A DNA stretch of 64,000 nucleotides from Dipteris shenzhenensis (Eukaryota; Polypodiophyta; Polypodiopsida; Gleicheniales): NCBI GenBank assembly GCA_047967505.1, contig CM106541.1; one strand, given 5' to 3'. Of this stretch, positions 54,465 through 64,000 are shown in pieces. The notes under the pieces were generated by a model that was not told the DNA's origin, searched no databases, and worked only from the letters and a program-made list of their open reading frames with translations. How positions within the stretch are numbered: the stretch's first letter is position 1; every line of letters starts with the position of its first letter. The position numbers and the translations under genes are program-made.

Positions 54465-57400
54465 GTAAGTGCTTCCTCTTTTTTCCATTTATTATTTTTG
54501 TTATTTGCATTGGCCTGTAGCTAGTGCCTTAAGCGCTAGCTGCAGTGATGGGCATAGGAACCCTCTCTTCCCCTCTCACTCTTTCCTTCTTCCCCCTTCT
54601 CTTTTTCTCCCTTTTCCCCCTTCTCTTTTTTCCCTCTTCTCTTATTCTCTCTTTCCCCCTTCTCTCTTTCCCCCTCATCTCTTTTCCCTTCTCTCTTTCC
54701 TTTCCCTCTTATTCTCTATTTCCTTTCCCTCTTATTCTCTTATGCTTATGCTTCTCTCATTCCCCCTTTTCTATTTCCCCCTTCTCTCATTCACATAAGC
54801 TCATGCTTATGCTCATGCTTGAGCATGAGCTTATGCTTAAGTTTCCGCATAAGCTTATGCTTATGCATGAGCTTATGCGGAAATTGAGAATGAGAGAAGC
54901 TTATGCTTCTCTCATTCTCTATTTCCGCATAAGCTCCTTCTCTTTTTCCGCATGAGCTTATGCTCATACATGAGCATGAGCTTATGCTTAAGTTTCCGCA
55001 TAAGCTTATGCTTATGCTTCTCTCCTTCTCTATTTCCGCATAAGCTCCTTCTCTTTTTCCGCATGAGCATAAGCATGAGCTTATGCTTATGCTTATGCTT
55101 AAGCATAAGCATCCGCATAAGCTCATGCTTATGCTCATACATGAGCATGAGCTTATGCATGAGCTTATGCGGAAATAGAGAATGAGAGATGCTTATGATT
55201 CTCTCATTCTCTATTTCCGCATTATGCTTATGCATGAGATTATGTGAAAATAGAGAATGAGAGAAGCTTATGCTTCTCTCATTCTCTATTTCTGCATAAG
55301 CTCCTTCTCTTTTTCCGCATGAGCATAAGCTCTCATGCGGAAAAAGAGAAGGAGCTTATGCAGAAATAGAGAATGAGAGAAGCATAAGCTTCTCTCATTC
55401 TCTAATTTCCGCATGAGAGAAGCATAAGCTTCTCTCATTCTCTTTTTCTGCATAATCTCATGCATAAGCATAGCTTATGCGGAAACTTAAGCATAAGCAT
55501 GAGCATAAGCATGAGCTTATGCTCATGCGAAAAAAGAGAAGGAGCTTATGCGGCATAAGCATAAGCATAAGCTCATGCTTATGCTCATACATGAGCATGA
55601 GCTTATGCATGAGCTTGTGCGGAAATAGAGAATGAGAGAAGCTTATGCTTCTCTCATTCTCTATTTCCGCATAAGCTCCTTCTCTATTTCCGCATAAGCT
55701 CCTTCTCTTTTTCCGCATGAGCATTAGCATGAGCTTATGCTTATGCTCATGCATGAGCATGAGCTTATGCTTAAGTTTCCGCATAAGCTTATGCTTATGC
55801 ATGAGCTTATGCGGAAATAGAGAATGAGAGAAGCTTATGCTTCTCTCCTTCTCTATTTCCGCATAAGCTCCTTCTCTATTTCCGCATAAGCTCCTTCTCT
55901 TTTTCCGCATGAGCGTAAGCATGAGCTTATGCTTAAGCATAAGCATCCGCATAAGCTCATGCTTATGCTCATATATGAGCATGAGCTTATGCAGAAATAG
56001 AGAATGAGAGAAGCTTATGCTTCTCTCATTCTCTATTTCCGCATTATGCTTATGCATGAGCTTATGCGGAAATAGAGAATGAGAGAAGCTTATGCTTCTC
56101 TCATTCTCTATTTCCGCATAAGCTCCTTCTCTTTTTCCGCATAAGCTCCTTCTCTTTTTCCGCATGAGCATAAGCATGAGCTTATGCTTATGCTTATGCT
56201 CATGCACGAGCATGAGCTTATGCTTAAGTTTCCGCATAATCTTATGCTTATGCATGAGCTTATGCGAAAATAAAGAATGAGAGAAGCTTATGCTTCTCTC
56301 CTTCTCTATTTCTGCATAAGCTCCTTATCTTTTTCCGCATAAGCTCCTTCTCTTTTTCCGCATGAGCATAAGCATGAGCTTATGCTTAAGTTTCCGCATA
56401 AGCTATGCTTATGCATGAGCTTATGCGGATATAGAGAATGAGAGAAGCTTATGCTTCTCTCATTCTCTATTTCGGCATAAGCTCCTTCTCTTTTTCCGCA
56501 TAAGCTCCTTCTCTTTTTCCGCATGAGCATAAGCATGAGCTTATGCTTATGCTTATGCTTATAAGCATAAGCATAAGCTCATGCTTATGCTCATGCATGA
56601 GCATGAGCTTATGCTTAAGTTTCCGCATAAGCTATGCTTATGCATGAGCTTATGCGGAAATAGAGTATGAGAGAAGCTTATGCTTCTCTCATTCTCTATT
56701 TTCGCATAAGCTCCTTCTCTTTTTATACATAAGCTCCTTCTCTTTTTCCGCATGAGCATAAGCATGAGCTTATGCTTATGCTCATGCATGAGCATGAGCT
56801 TATGCTTAAGTTTCCGCATAAGCTTATGCTTATGCGTGAGCTTATGCGGAAATAGAGAATGAGAGAAGCTTATGCTTCTCTCATTCTCTATTTCCGCATA
56901 AGCTCCTTCTCTTTTTATGCATAAGCTCCTTCTCTTTTTATGCATAAGCTCCTTCTCTTTTTCCACATAAGCTCCTTCTCTTTTTCCGCATAAGCTCCTC
57001 CTTCTCTTTTTATGCATATGCATCTGGATAAGCTCCTTCTCTTTTTTCGCATAAGCTCCTTCTTTTTTTTCTGCATGAGCATAAGCATGAGCTTATGCAT
57101 AAGCATAAGCATAAGCTCATGCTTATGCTCATGCATGAGCATGAGCTTATGCTTAAGTTTCCACATAAGCTATGCTTATGCATGAGCTTATGCGGAAATA
57201 GAGAATGAGAGAAGCTTATGCTTCTCTCATTCTCTATTTCCGCATAAGCTCCTTCTCTTCTTATGCATAAGCTCCTTCTCTTTTTCCGCATGAGCTTATG
57301 CTTATGCTTATTCTTATGCATAAGCATAAGCATAAGCTCATGCTTATGCTCATGCATGAGCATGAGCTTATGCTTAAGTTTCCGCATAAGCTCATGCTTA

Positions 57401-57739
57401 TGCATGAGCTTATGCGGAAATAGAGAATGAGAGAAGCATAAGCTTATTCTCTATTTCCGCATAAGCTCATTCTCTATTTCCCACTCTATTTCCCCCTTCT
57501 CTCATTTCCCCCTTCTCTCCTTCTCTATTTTCCCTCATCTCTTTCCCCTTCTCTATTTCCCCCTTCTCTCATTCTCTATTTCCTCATTCTCATTCTTTTC
57601 TTTCCTTTCCATCTTCTTTCCCTCTTTCCTTTCCCTCTTCTTTCCTTTCCCTCTTCTTTCTTCTTCCCTATGCGTATGCCTATGAGAATGCTTATGTTTG
57701 TTTTTTTGTTTTCTGTTTTCGTGTTTGTGTCTATGTTAG
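54465..57739 (+). other. Leader intron of the TnpA-like gene
   Basis: The donor is GTAAGT at 54,465 and the likely acceptor ...TATGTTAG at 57,739, two bases before the ATG at 57,742. The first part (54,490-54,780) is CT-rich, the second (54,780-57,480) is the hairpin array, and the end is again CT-rich. Splicing is inferred from the sites. Confidence 0.5.
54780..57480. repeat. GCTTATGC hairpin array
   Basis: An array of 2.7 kb built from four words: CATGAGCTTATGC, GCATAAGCTCCTTCTC, TTTTTCCGCATGAGC and a hairpin. The hairpin has 24-base perfect arms (GCGGAAATAGAGAATGAGAG... and its complement) around a TTAT loop. Perfect or near-perfect copies lie at about 55,618, 55,811, 55,990, 56,066, 56,428, 56,650, 56,846, 57,190 and elsewhere. 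The order of words repeats with a period of roughly 180-250 bases. Frames such as HKLMLMHEHKH are composition artefacts. Confidence 0.9.
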
Positions 57740-57741
57740 AC

Positions 57742-59288
57742 ATGGGATCACGTCGCTCATCCGACAAGTACGGACAGCCTCGCAGGAGGAGAGCTCATGA
57801 TCTATATGCTCCAGAGGACTTTGATTCCTCTCAGGGGACTACCCCGAGGACTACCCTTGGTCCGACTCCTCTCGGTCCTAGCATTGTGACCTGGTCCGAC
57901 CCCTCTTCCACATAGCACTACGACTACCCCTCTGGGAACTCCTTTGCTAGCCGTGCATGGCTTTGTCGGGAGTCCCGATGAGTTTGTAGTGCAAATGAGC
58001 GATGAGGAGGCAGCGAGATTCTTCTCTTTGCTCTCTCAGAGGACCTCCGCAATTCCTTCCCCTACACCGACGGGTGGACGTACTGCCCAGCCATCCCCTC
58101 TCGCCCCTTCGACCGCAGGATCATCACCTGCGCATGCCTCCCACAAGGGAAGGAAGAGTAGGACGGGCGGCTCATGTTGTGCTGACTCAGGAGATGTAGA
58201 CGAGTCAGCACACTCACGCTCCTTTAGGTCTCCACTTAGTCCGGAGACACAGTATCAGTCAAGTCCCTTTCCCTCTCCTACTCCCACTGCTACTCCTCGC
58301 TCCGGAAGCGATCGCGCAGCTTCCACTCCTTCAGACTCTGCTACCATCAGTCCCCCTTACTCATCAGGGGATCTCTCCTATCAAATCACATCTGCCGGAG
58401 AGATAATAGAAGATAAAAAGGGAAAAGCAGTGATGGCCGCCATGAGGAGGTTGATGAGTCATCACTTCAAGAGCGGCATAAATACCGATTGGCGGTATCA
58501 AGATGCCCAAAAGAAGCAGGCGGTGATCGATGAGTTAAAACAAAGATACCCTAATCCGCCAAATGTGGAGTTTAATGACAATTATATGCTCGAGCCAATG
58601 GGTTTGGTCCTAAAGCATCGTAGATCAACCTTGCGTACTTCCATTACAAAGGGGTTGGCTAAACCCAGCTGGGCAGACAAAGCTGATTGGAAGTACTTCA
58701 AGAAGCAACATAGGGACCATCCCGAAATGTTCGAGGGTCAGAGGAGGGCTGCGGAGAGATGGCTGGACATCGTAGGTACTTCGCACTTTGGTGCAGGCGG
58801 ACGGTATGCGTTCGAGGCAACCGTGGTAAGTCTACTTCTTCCCATTTAATGTATTGTTCTATTTGTTTTACTTACATATTACATGCACTTTAGCTAACTC
58901 TAACTCTCCTAAATTGGATCCACAGCAAGTTGCGATGGGTTGTCTTCCTACGGATGCAGAGACGCGGCGCACATTTCGGACAGGAACAAAGCCGTGGTTC
59001 ATTGAGCAAGAGGCAATGGGAGTGACAGTCGATTGGGCTGAGGTGGCTGCTCGCACGGTATAAGTTTACTCCTACTTGTAATCTCACTTTTTAATTTAAG
59101 TTCCAATCTAATTTTTGATTTATATGGTTCACTCTTAGGGTCAAAGCTCAAGTGTCCCATCATCAAAGGCGAGCGATCAACAGGGGCAAGGATCGGACGC
59201 AGGTGCCGAGGACGAGGGAGAAGACGCAGGTGTCGAGGACCCAGGAATAGGCCAACAAGACGAAGATGATTCGGGTTCGGATGAGTAG
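57742..59288 (+). CDS. CACTA-A second gene, TnpA-like (plant En/Spm transposase family)
   Basis: The frame begins MGSRRSSDKYGQPRRRRAHD at 57,742 and reaches a TAG at 57,913. Coding sense continues one base out of frame (from about 57,902) as TPLLAVHGFVGSPDEF, a Ser/Pro-rich stretch, then the conserved core VIDELKQRYPNPPNVEF, LVLKHRRSTL and WKYFKKQHRDHPEMFEGQRR. Phase-0 introns lie at 58,826-58,925 and 59,058-59,138. The last exon is acidic, ending in SGSDE at 59,288. The core resembles plant Ptta/En/Spm transposases (Transposase_24 type), which bind subterminal repeats. The frame break at 57,913 could be a mutation or an unrecognised small intron. Confidence 0.75.
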
Positions 59289-59473
59289 TGGTAGTAGCAT
59301 TTTGTATATCTGCTCGTTTGAGCAATTTTGTATCGCCCTTTCATAGGGTAATTTTGTTACAAACACTGTTGTATATGTATATGCATTTTTTACTCATCAT
59401 TTTACAAGAACAATTTTGTATCACCCTGCAAGAAAGGGAAATTTTGTTATAAAAAACTTTCTTTTGTAATTAC

Positions 59474-59549
59474 AAAAAAAAAAAAGGATTAGTGCGGCTA
59501 AACAGGGCCAAAAGGAAGCCCTGTTTAGCCCCACTAACCCTTTTTTTTT
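59474..59549. terminator. Long hairpin after the TnpA-like gene
   Basis: An A12 run, GGATTAGTGCGGCTAAACAG, a short loop and the complementary CTGTTTAGCCCCACTAACCC end in T9. The arms have about 35 bases with two mismatches. It lies 186 bases after the stop. It may help form the 3' end of the transcript or be a tiny MITE; the sequence alone does not decide. Confidence 0.5.
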
Positions 59550-59554
59550 ACTTC

Positions 59555-59745
59555 TGTTAATCGTCGCTATATATCGACGTTTACCAGTGTCGCTATATAG
59601 CGACGATTAATAGTGTTGCTATATAGCGACGTTTGCATCGTCGCTATATAGCGACGTTTGCCAGTGTCGCTATATAGTGACGCTTTATAGTGACGCTCCT
59701 TTTCCGACGATTTTAGCGACTTTTATAGCGACCTTTGCACCCGTG
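59555..59745. promoter_or_regulatory. Right subterminal palindromes of CACTA-A
   Basis: Five copies of TCGCTATATAGCGA or one-base variants (about 59,563, 59,590, 59,616, 59,641, 59,667) and several half-sites (TTTAGCGAC, TTATAGCGACC) precede the right terminus. This is denser than the left end. Confidence 0.75.
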
Positions 59746-59812
59746 AAAAAAAAGAAATTTAATGTAAAAAGCGTCGGTATTTCCGTCGAAAAATGGCCTA
59801 TGCCTTGTAGTG

Positions 59813-60021
59813 AATTGTATTTTGCAAAGTCAACTCCCTCAAAATCTAAGCCACCTCCTCTTGAATGGTCCCCCAAGGGACTGGAAGGAGTATGCACCGC
59901 AAATGAACCCTTACTTGGGAACACCTTACCAGTGGAAAAGTTACCCCACAGCTCCCAACATAAGAAGTTTCGGAAGTATAAGCCACATGTGCGGATGAAG
60001 CTCAATCAAGAGACATCATAA
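59813..60021 (+). pseudogene. Pol linker 3' part, unit 3
   Basis: Continues the linker frame cut at 49,329, beginning with the second copy of the AAT duplication. It ends at the same TAA as units 1 and 2 (4,586 and 27,456). Confidence 0.6.
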
Positions 60022-60102
60022 AAAGAAAGTCACCAAGATCCTAACAAATTGGTTAATGATATTATGCTACCCAGTACCCTAGTTCAACACCATCAGAGGC
60101 TG

Positions 60103-60805
60103 ACATGGCTCTATAGGCAAAAATACCCCATTCTGTAGCAAATGCTATTTTTTATTGGTCTTTAGGAGCAATTTGCACTTGGTTATAGCCACTGAAGCCA
60201 TCCAAGAAGCTATATATCTTGGAACCTGCCACCTTTTCCAACACTATTTCTGTTAAGCGTAGGGGATAGTGATCCCTAATTGTGGTAGCATTCACATTCT
60301 TTATGTTTACGCATATTCTAAGCTTATTGTTCCATTTAGGCACGATGATGATAGGTGAAACCAAATCAATGTGCTCCGATCTCATAGATGAATCTGGCAT
60401 CTAAGAGGTTTTCTAGCTCGTCATAAACCATGGTGCCATACTTTGGATTTGTGCGATAAGGTCCACATACCTAGGGTGGGCACCTTCCCTTATACATATC
60501 GTGTGTACTGCCACGCTTGGTGAAATTCCTTCCATTTGATTGTATGACCATGCTAGGTAGTCATGGTATTCCATTAGTGCTTTGAGTTTGGTTTCATCTT
60601 CCTGTCGAAGCTATTTCCCAATGAAAACCAATTTTTCTTCCTTCCCTTCAAGGGCGAGGTTTATTGTTCGCATTTTTTTCAGTCCCCCATAGATTGGAGT
60701 TTCTCCAATGTTATATATTTCTTGAAATTCAGATTCTCTTAATGGTCTTGGCATTGCTATGGGGACACTGCAACTTGTGTAATTCTTCAAGTACTCCAGC
60801 ACTTC
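60103..60805 (-). pseudogene. Inverted reverse transcriptase segment, unit 3
   Basis: The third copy of the flipped RT half, with SFLDGFSGYNQVQIAP and LRICVNIKNVNATTIRDHYP on the minus strand and both breakpoints retained. It has its own small deletions (near 60,470 and 60,576) that shift the frame. Confidence 0.85.
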
Positions 60806-61130
60806 TTAAATTCGACCTTTGTAATGTCCCGGCCACATTCTAGCGAGTCATGTTCATAGCTTTCAAGTCATTTTTAAATAAGTTTTTACAGGTATTCTTG
60901 GATGATTTGTGCATCCACTCAAACAAAAGAGACCGCTTCAAATGTTTTCAAGCAGTACTAATCAAATGCATGAAGTATGGCATCGCCCTAAATCCAACAA
61001 AATGCAAGCTCATGGTCACCCACGGAGTTGTTTTGGGACACATCATTTCTCAACATGGGATTGCAAAACTAACATGGAAAAAATAAAAATCATCATGGAA
61101 TTGCCTCCTCCTATAAATTCCAAAGGTGTA
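60806..61130 (+). pseudogene. RT catalytic C-terminal half, unit 3
   Basis: Plus-strand sequence with LCNVPATF, TAG in place of Gln, RVM, then AFKSFLNKFLQVFLDDLCIH (catalytic FLDD) and LGHIISQHGI. It continues without deletion into the connection and RNase H domains, unlike units 1 and 2. A TAA after LTWKK is shared with unit 1. Confidence 0.85.
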
Positions 61131-61900
61131 CAGGTCTTTATGGGACATGCCGACTATTATAGAAGATTTATATTGCAGTATGACATGATAGCTAGACCAC
61201 TTTACAAATTATTAGTGAAATTCTTATAGACAAAAGAGTGTGACCAAGCCTTTGAGCTTTTAAAGTGGCACCTAATCACATCAGCCATCGTTAAATCTCC
61301 CAATTGGGATATTGATTTTCATGTTCATACTAATGGATCGAAGTATGCAATTAGGAGTGTGCTTTGTCAACCTGGTGAACATAAGAAAGACTATCCATTC
61401 TACTTCGCCACAGTCGACAACTCAATGATGCAAAGATCAACTATACCATCACAGAAAAGAGAAGCCCTAGCAATGGTGTATAGTGTTAAGAAATTATGGC
61501 ACTATCTACTGGCAAATGATTTTGACTTCTACACTGACAAAATGTCAAGCATTGTTGTATCTTGTGAACCGTTCATGTACAATAGGAAGAATAACCAGAT
61601 GGCTCCTCTTGCTTCAAGAATTCAACTTCAAAATAGTGGTCCGCAAATTGCCCAACACTACATCGCCGATCACATGTCTTGGGTCCAGTCGGGAGAAGAA
61701 GCCACTGGAGTAGAAGATGACTTGCCAGATGCCACACTATTTCAAATAGATGTTGTTCCACATTGGTGTGGAGATATCATTGGGTACTTAATGGTAGGAA
61801 GGCCACCCCCTGAAATGAAAGCAGTGGATGCCAAAAAACTAATTTTAAAAGCTGCACCCTATCAACTCATTACAAGACAATTGTACAAGATGGGCAAGGA
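61131..61900 (+). pseudogene. RNase H and connection domain, unit 3
   Basis: The connection part reads VFMGHADYYRRFI, and RNase H follows. The usual D-A-S block is TNGSKYAI, so the first catalytic Asp is Asn. The Glu block REALAMVYSVKKLWHYLL and the later Asp in FYTDKMSS remain. A stop lies at 61,227. The open frame 61,359-62,027 spans most of RNase H and the start of integrase. Confidence 0.8.
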
Positions 61901-62721
61901 CCAGGTTTTAAGATGTGTAATGCCTCATGAGATCATGCCAATCCTGAGTGAAGTCCATGAAGGCATTGCTGGAGGACACTTCCAAGGGGAAGCCACAGCA
62001 AGAAAAGTCCTCATCGTAGGCTACTAGTGGCCAATACTTTGGGCAGATGTCTATGAATATGTCAAAGGTTTTGATGTATGCCAATGGACCACTAAACCCA
62101 AACACAAAGACTTAAATCCGCTAACAACATTTGTTGAACAAAAATCATTTGAAAAATGGAGGATTGACTATGTGGGTGGCATCCATCCAACAGCACAGGG
62201 AACACAGGCACACTACATCATTGTGGCCACGGATTACTTTACAAAATCGGCTGAAGCTAAAGCACTCAGAAAGGAAGATGCTAGAAGCACATCAAGATTA
62301 TTATACGAGAATGTGATCACCGGATTTGGATGCCCCATTGAAATTGTGTCAGATAGAGGCACACATTTTGTCAATGAGGTAATCTTAGAACTCTTGTCTG
62401 GCTTTATGGTAATCCATGATAGAAAAAGCACACCCTACTACCACCAAGGGAATGGATAGGCCGAATCCACCAACAAAATATAATGCATTATCCTCACCAA
62501 GGTAGTAGAAACACAACGTTTTGATTGGGTAGAGAAACTAAATGCAGCCTTATGGGCATACCAAACCACACTCAAGGTCAGTACAAGCAATACACCTTTT
62601 CAATTGGTGTACGGCCTCGAAGCTATGGTCCCACTAGATTTTGTAATACCAAGCCTACGCATAGCAGTAGAAGAACACATGGGAGATCATGAATCTTTGA
62701 AAGAAAGAGTCTATCAATTGG
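61901..62721 (+). pseudogene. Integrase, unit 3 (C-terminally cut)
   Basis: Contains EVHEGIAGGHF and GFDVCQW (first zinc Cys replaced by Phe), RIDYVGGIHP, SDRGTHFVNE and YYHQGNG-TAG-AESTNK. It then continues LWAYQTTLKVSTSNTPFQLV. It ends at ERVYQLDKHK, where a deletion fuses it to the purine-rich region using the shared word AAGCATA (62,724-62,730). The GPY/F-like end seen in unit 2 is lost. Confidence 0.85.
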
Positions 62722-63005
62722 ATAAGCATAAGAGAAAAAGAGAGAAAGTGTTAGCTTGTGCTTATGCATGAGCATATGAGCATATGCTCATGCATAAGCA
62801 TAAGCAAAGGCAAATACATATGCTTATAAAAAGAGGAGAAAAAGAGAGGAAAAAAGAGAGTGGAAAATAAGAGAAGGAAGAGGGGAAAAGAGATTGAAAG
62901 GGGAAAAAAAAGAGGGGAAAAGAGAATAAGCATAAGAGAAGGAAAAGCATATGCATAAGAGAAAAAGAGAGAAATAATATGCTTATGCTTATGGATGAGC
63001 ATAGT
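62722..63005. repeat. Purine-rich / CATAAGC region, unit 3 (short)
   Basis: Matches 30,810-31,095 of unit 2. It is cut on the right at about 63,000, where it joins the equivalent of 36,528, removing the shared cassette, transposase-like gene and TPR-like exons. Confidence 0.75.
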
Positions 63006-63766
63006 ACATAAGGAATGCCATGGTTTCCTCAAGCACTCTACACTTTCAGGTGTGCAAGTTACAATTGAATTTATATTGATCAGGCAGGCTGTCAAATATT
63101 CTATTGACATGGCACCTCAGCCTGTCAATGGAGAAAATATGATTTATATGCACAAAAACCTTTTCACCTTCCACACTTCTCCTCTGTCAGTTGTTTGAAG
63201 GTATCCCAATGGTCTGAAAGAAAATCTTTGTGATGCTCCACTATAGAGCTCATAGTGAACTCCATGTTGAAAATACTGTGGTATATGTGGAAGTTCCTCT
63301 GAGCCTTGCATTTGTGAAGAAACTCAAATAGGAGCAAATCTGTGAGCCAAATGGTAGCTCTTCCGGCCAAGCACCAAACGGTGACTCCCACAACGGCTCG
63401 ACCTCTCCAATGACGTAGCTCCATATCTGCAGTAGTATCGGGCCTCCATTGATGCAACACGTTGTACAACTCCAATAGCGCTTAGGCTTATGATATTCAA
63501 CGACTATAGCCAAGTTGCCTCTATCAATGAACAACTCCAATGAAGGCCCCTCGCACGACCAGCCTCAGGTCCAACCCATCATCTTGACCACCTCAACCTT
63601 GTCTTTGCTCTACATCAGCGCCTACTAGCAACTATTGCTCCCAATCGCAACTACAAGCCACTAGAAGCTAAGCTACTATGACGGCTCACTTGTAGCTCAT
63701 AAAGCTCTACAGCTGCATCTACAATAGCAGCGACTATTAGATGAAGGCGCCTCGTCCATCAACCGG
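63006..63766 (-). pseudogene. Unknown minus-strand gene part and flank, unit 3
   Basis: Matches 36,528-37,280 of unit 2, including the LLLFEFLHKCKAQRNFHIYH frame on the minus strand. Small indels differ from unit 2. No known domain. Confidence 0.35.
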
Positions 63767-64000
63767 TCCAAGGCATAGGATTCAGTCATTATAAATATAC
63801 TGAGCAAGTGGGTATTCCATCTGCACATTGCTCACCCAATGTTGACGCATCAACATGGGTAGCCAAGCTCATGGCTGAAGTATTCTCATGAGTACAAAAG
63901 TTAGTTGTTATCTTATTATGTTGTTTTTCAGGACAACAAACTTATCATCGCAACTGAGACATGCCTTGTAGGTGTGTTTTGCATAATACAAAGTTAAATT
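63767..64000. other. Sequence outside the repeated unit
   Basis: At about 63,766 similarity to units 1 and 2 ends within the phrase following CATCAACCGG. The rest is unique here. A TTTTTCAG acceptor-like site lies at about 63,932, before a short open stretch, but nothing can be assigned. Confidence 0.4.

Larger units (their letters stand above)
49330..59812. mobile_element. Complete CACTA element (CACTA-A), 10.5 kb
   Basis: The element begins CACTACTACACACAG and ends ...CCTTGTAGTG. It is flanked by the 3-bp duplication AAT (49,327-49,329 and 59,813-59,815). Units 1 (about 4,376) and 2 (about 27,248) hold the uninterrupted site CAAATTGTATTT. Both ends carry subterminal TCGCTATATAGCGA palindromes. 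Inside are a leftward Tnp2 gene and a rightward TnpA-like gene, divergently arranged around a hairpin array. Superfamily, length, duplication size and gene content all fit CACTA (En/Spm). Both genes look largely open, so it may be autonomous. Confidence 0.95.

Noticed and set aside
54791-57405. Repetitive frames such as HKLMLMHEHKH, resembling a repeat protein
   Set aside because: The array is palindromic, so similar frames appear on both strands; they reflect the hairpin words and sit in an apparent intron.
54780-57480. CRISPR-like array
   Set aside because: Repeats are inverted and there are no unique spacers of constant length; the genome is a plant.
1-64000. tRNA, rRNA or other structural RNA genes
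   Set aside because: No cloverleaf-like A/B boxes or rRNA blocks were recognised by eye.

Overview
The window looks like nuclear DNA of a land plant with a large, repeat-filled genome. The plant signals are a Ty3/gypsy element with a tRNA-Asp-type primer binding site, CACTA (En/Spm) transposons with plant-type Tnp2/DUF4216/DUF4218 genes and a second plant-type transposase gene, Mutator-like MITEs with 9-bp target duplications, and GT-AG introns. I cannot say whether it is a fern, gymnosperm or other lineage. I found no tRNA, rRNA or organelle genes and no ordinary host gene cluster. All similarity statements rest on reading by eye.

The window is mainly a tandem array of one roughly 23-kb composite element, seen in three units: unit 1 (about 1-19,066), unit 2 (19,067-42,183) and unit 3 (42,184 to about 63,766). 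The joints at 19,067 and 42,184 are near-identical LTR-like blocks of 1.1-1.2 kb followed by a primer binding site, so the layout reads internal-LTR-internal-LTR-internal. In order, an internal region carries: a leader; a MITE; a C-rich tract; a 546-bp foldback; a gag remnant; zinc knuckles; an aspartic protease; a pol linker; a reverse transcriptase segment that is INVERTED in every unit; the RT catalytic end, RNase H and integrase; a purine-rich/CATAAGC region with a promoter-like cassette; a transposase-like gene; an unknown TPR-like gene on the minus strand; a copia-type LTR remnant; and CACTA-B remnants. Each unit has its own deletions. Unit 1 lost RNase H/integrase and most of the transposase-like gene. 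Unit 2 lost the RT-RNase H junction. Unit 3 lost the cassette and transposase-like gene.

Later insertions are clear by comparing units. Unit 2 gained two MITEs with 9-bp duplications. Unit 3 gained a complete CACTA element (49,330-59,812, 3-bp AAT duplication) whose Tnp2 gene and TnpA-like gene diverge from a centre holding a 2.7-kb array of perfect hairpins. That array lies inside the apparent 5'-leader intron of the TnpA-like gene. A cassette near that leader is also present, inverted, in the retroelement units, next to a gene for a different RNase H-fold-like transposase. This suggests two mobile systems sharing one regulatory module.

Unit 1 has a unique 7.9-kb stretch (about 11,150-19,060). 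It holds the far end of a CACTA-B element with variant CACAACAA termini, microsatellites, a small signal-peptide protein gene with its own TATA box (13,983-14,300), and several unidentified short frames.
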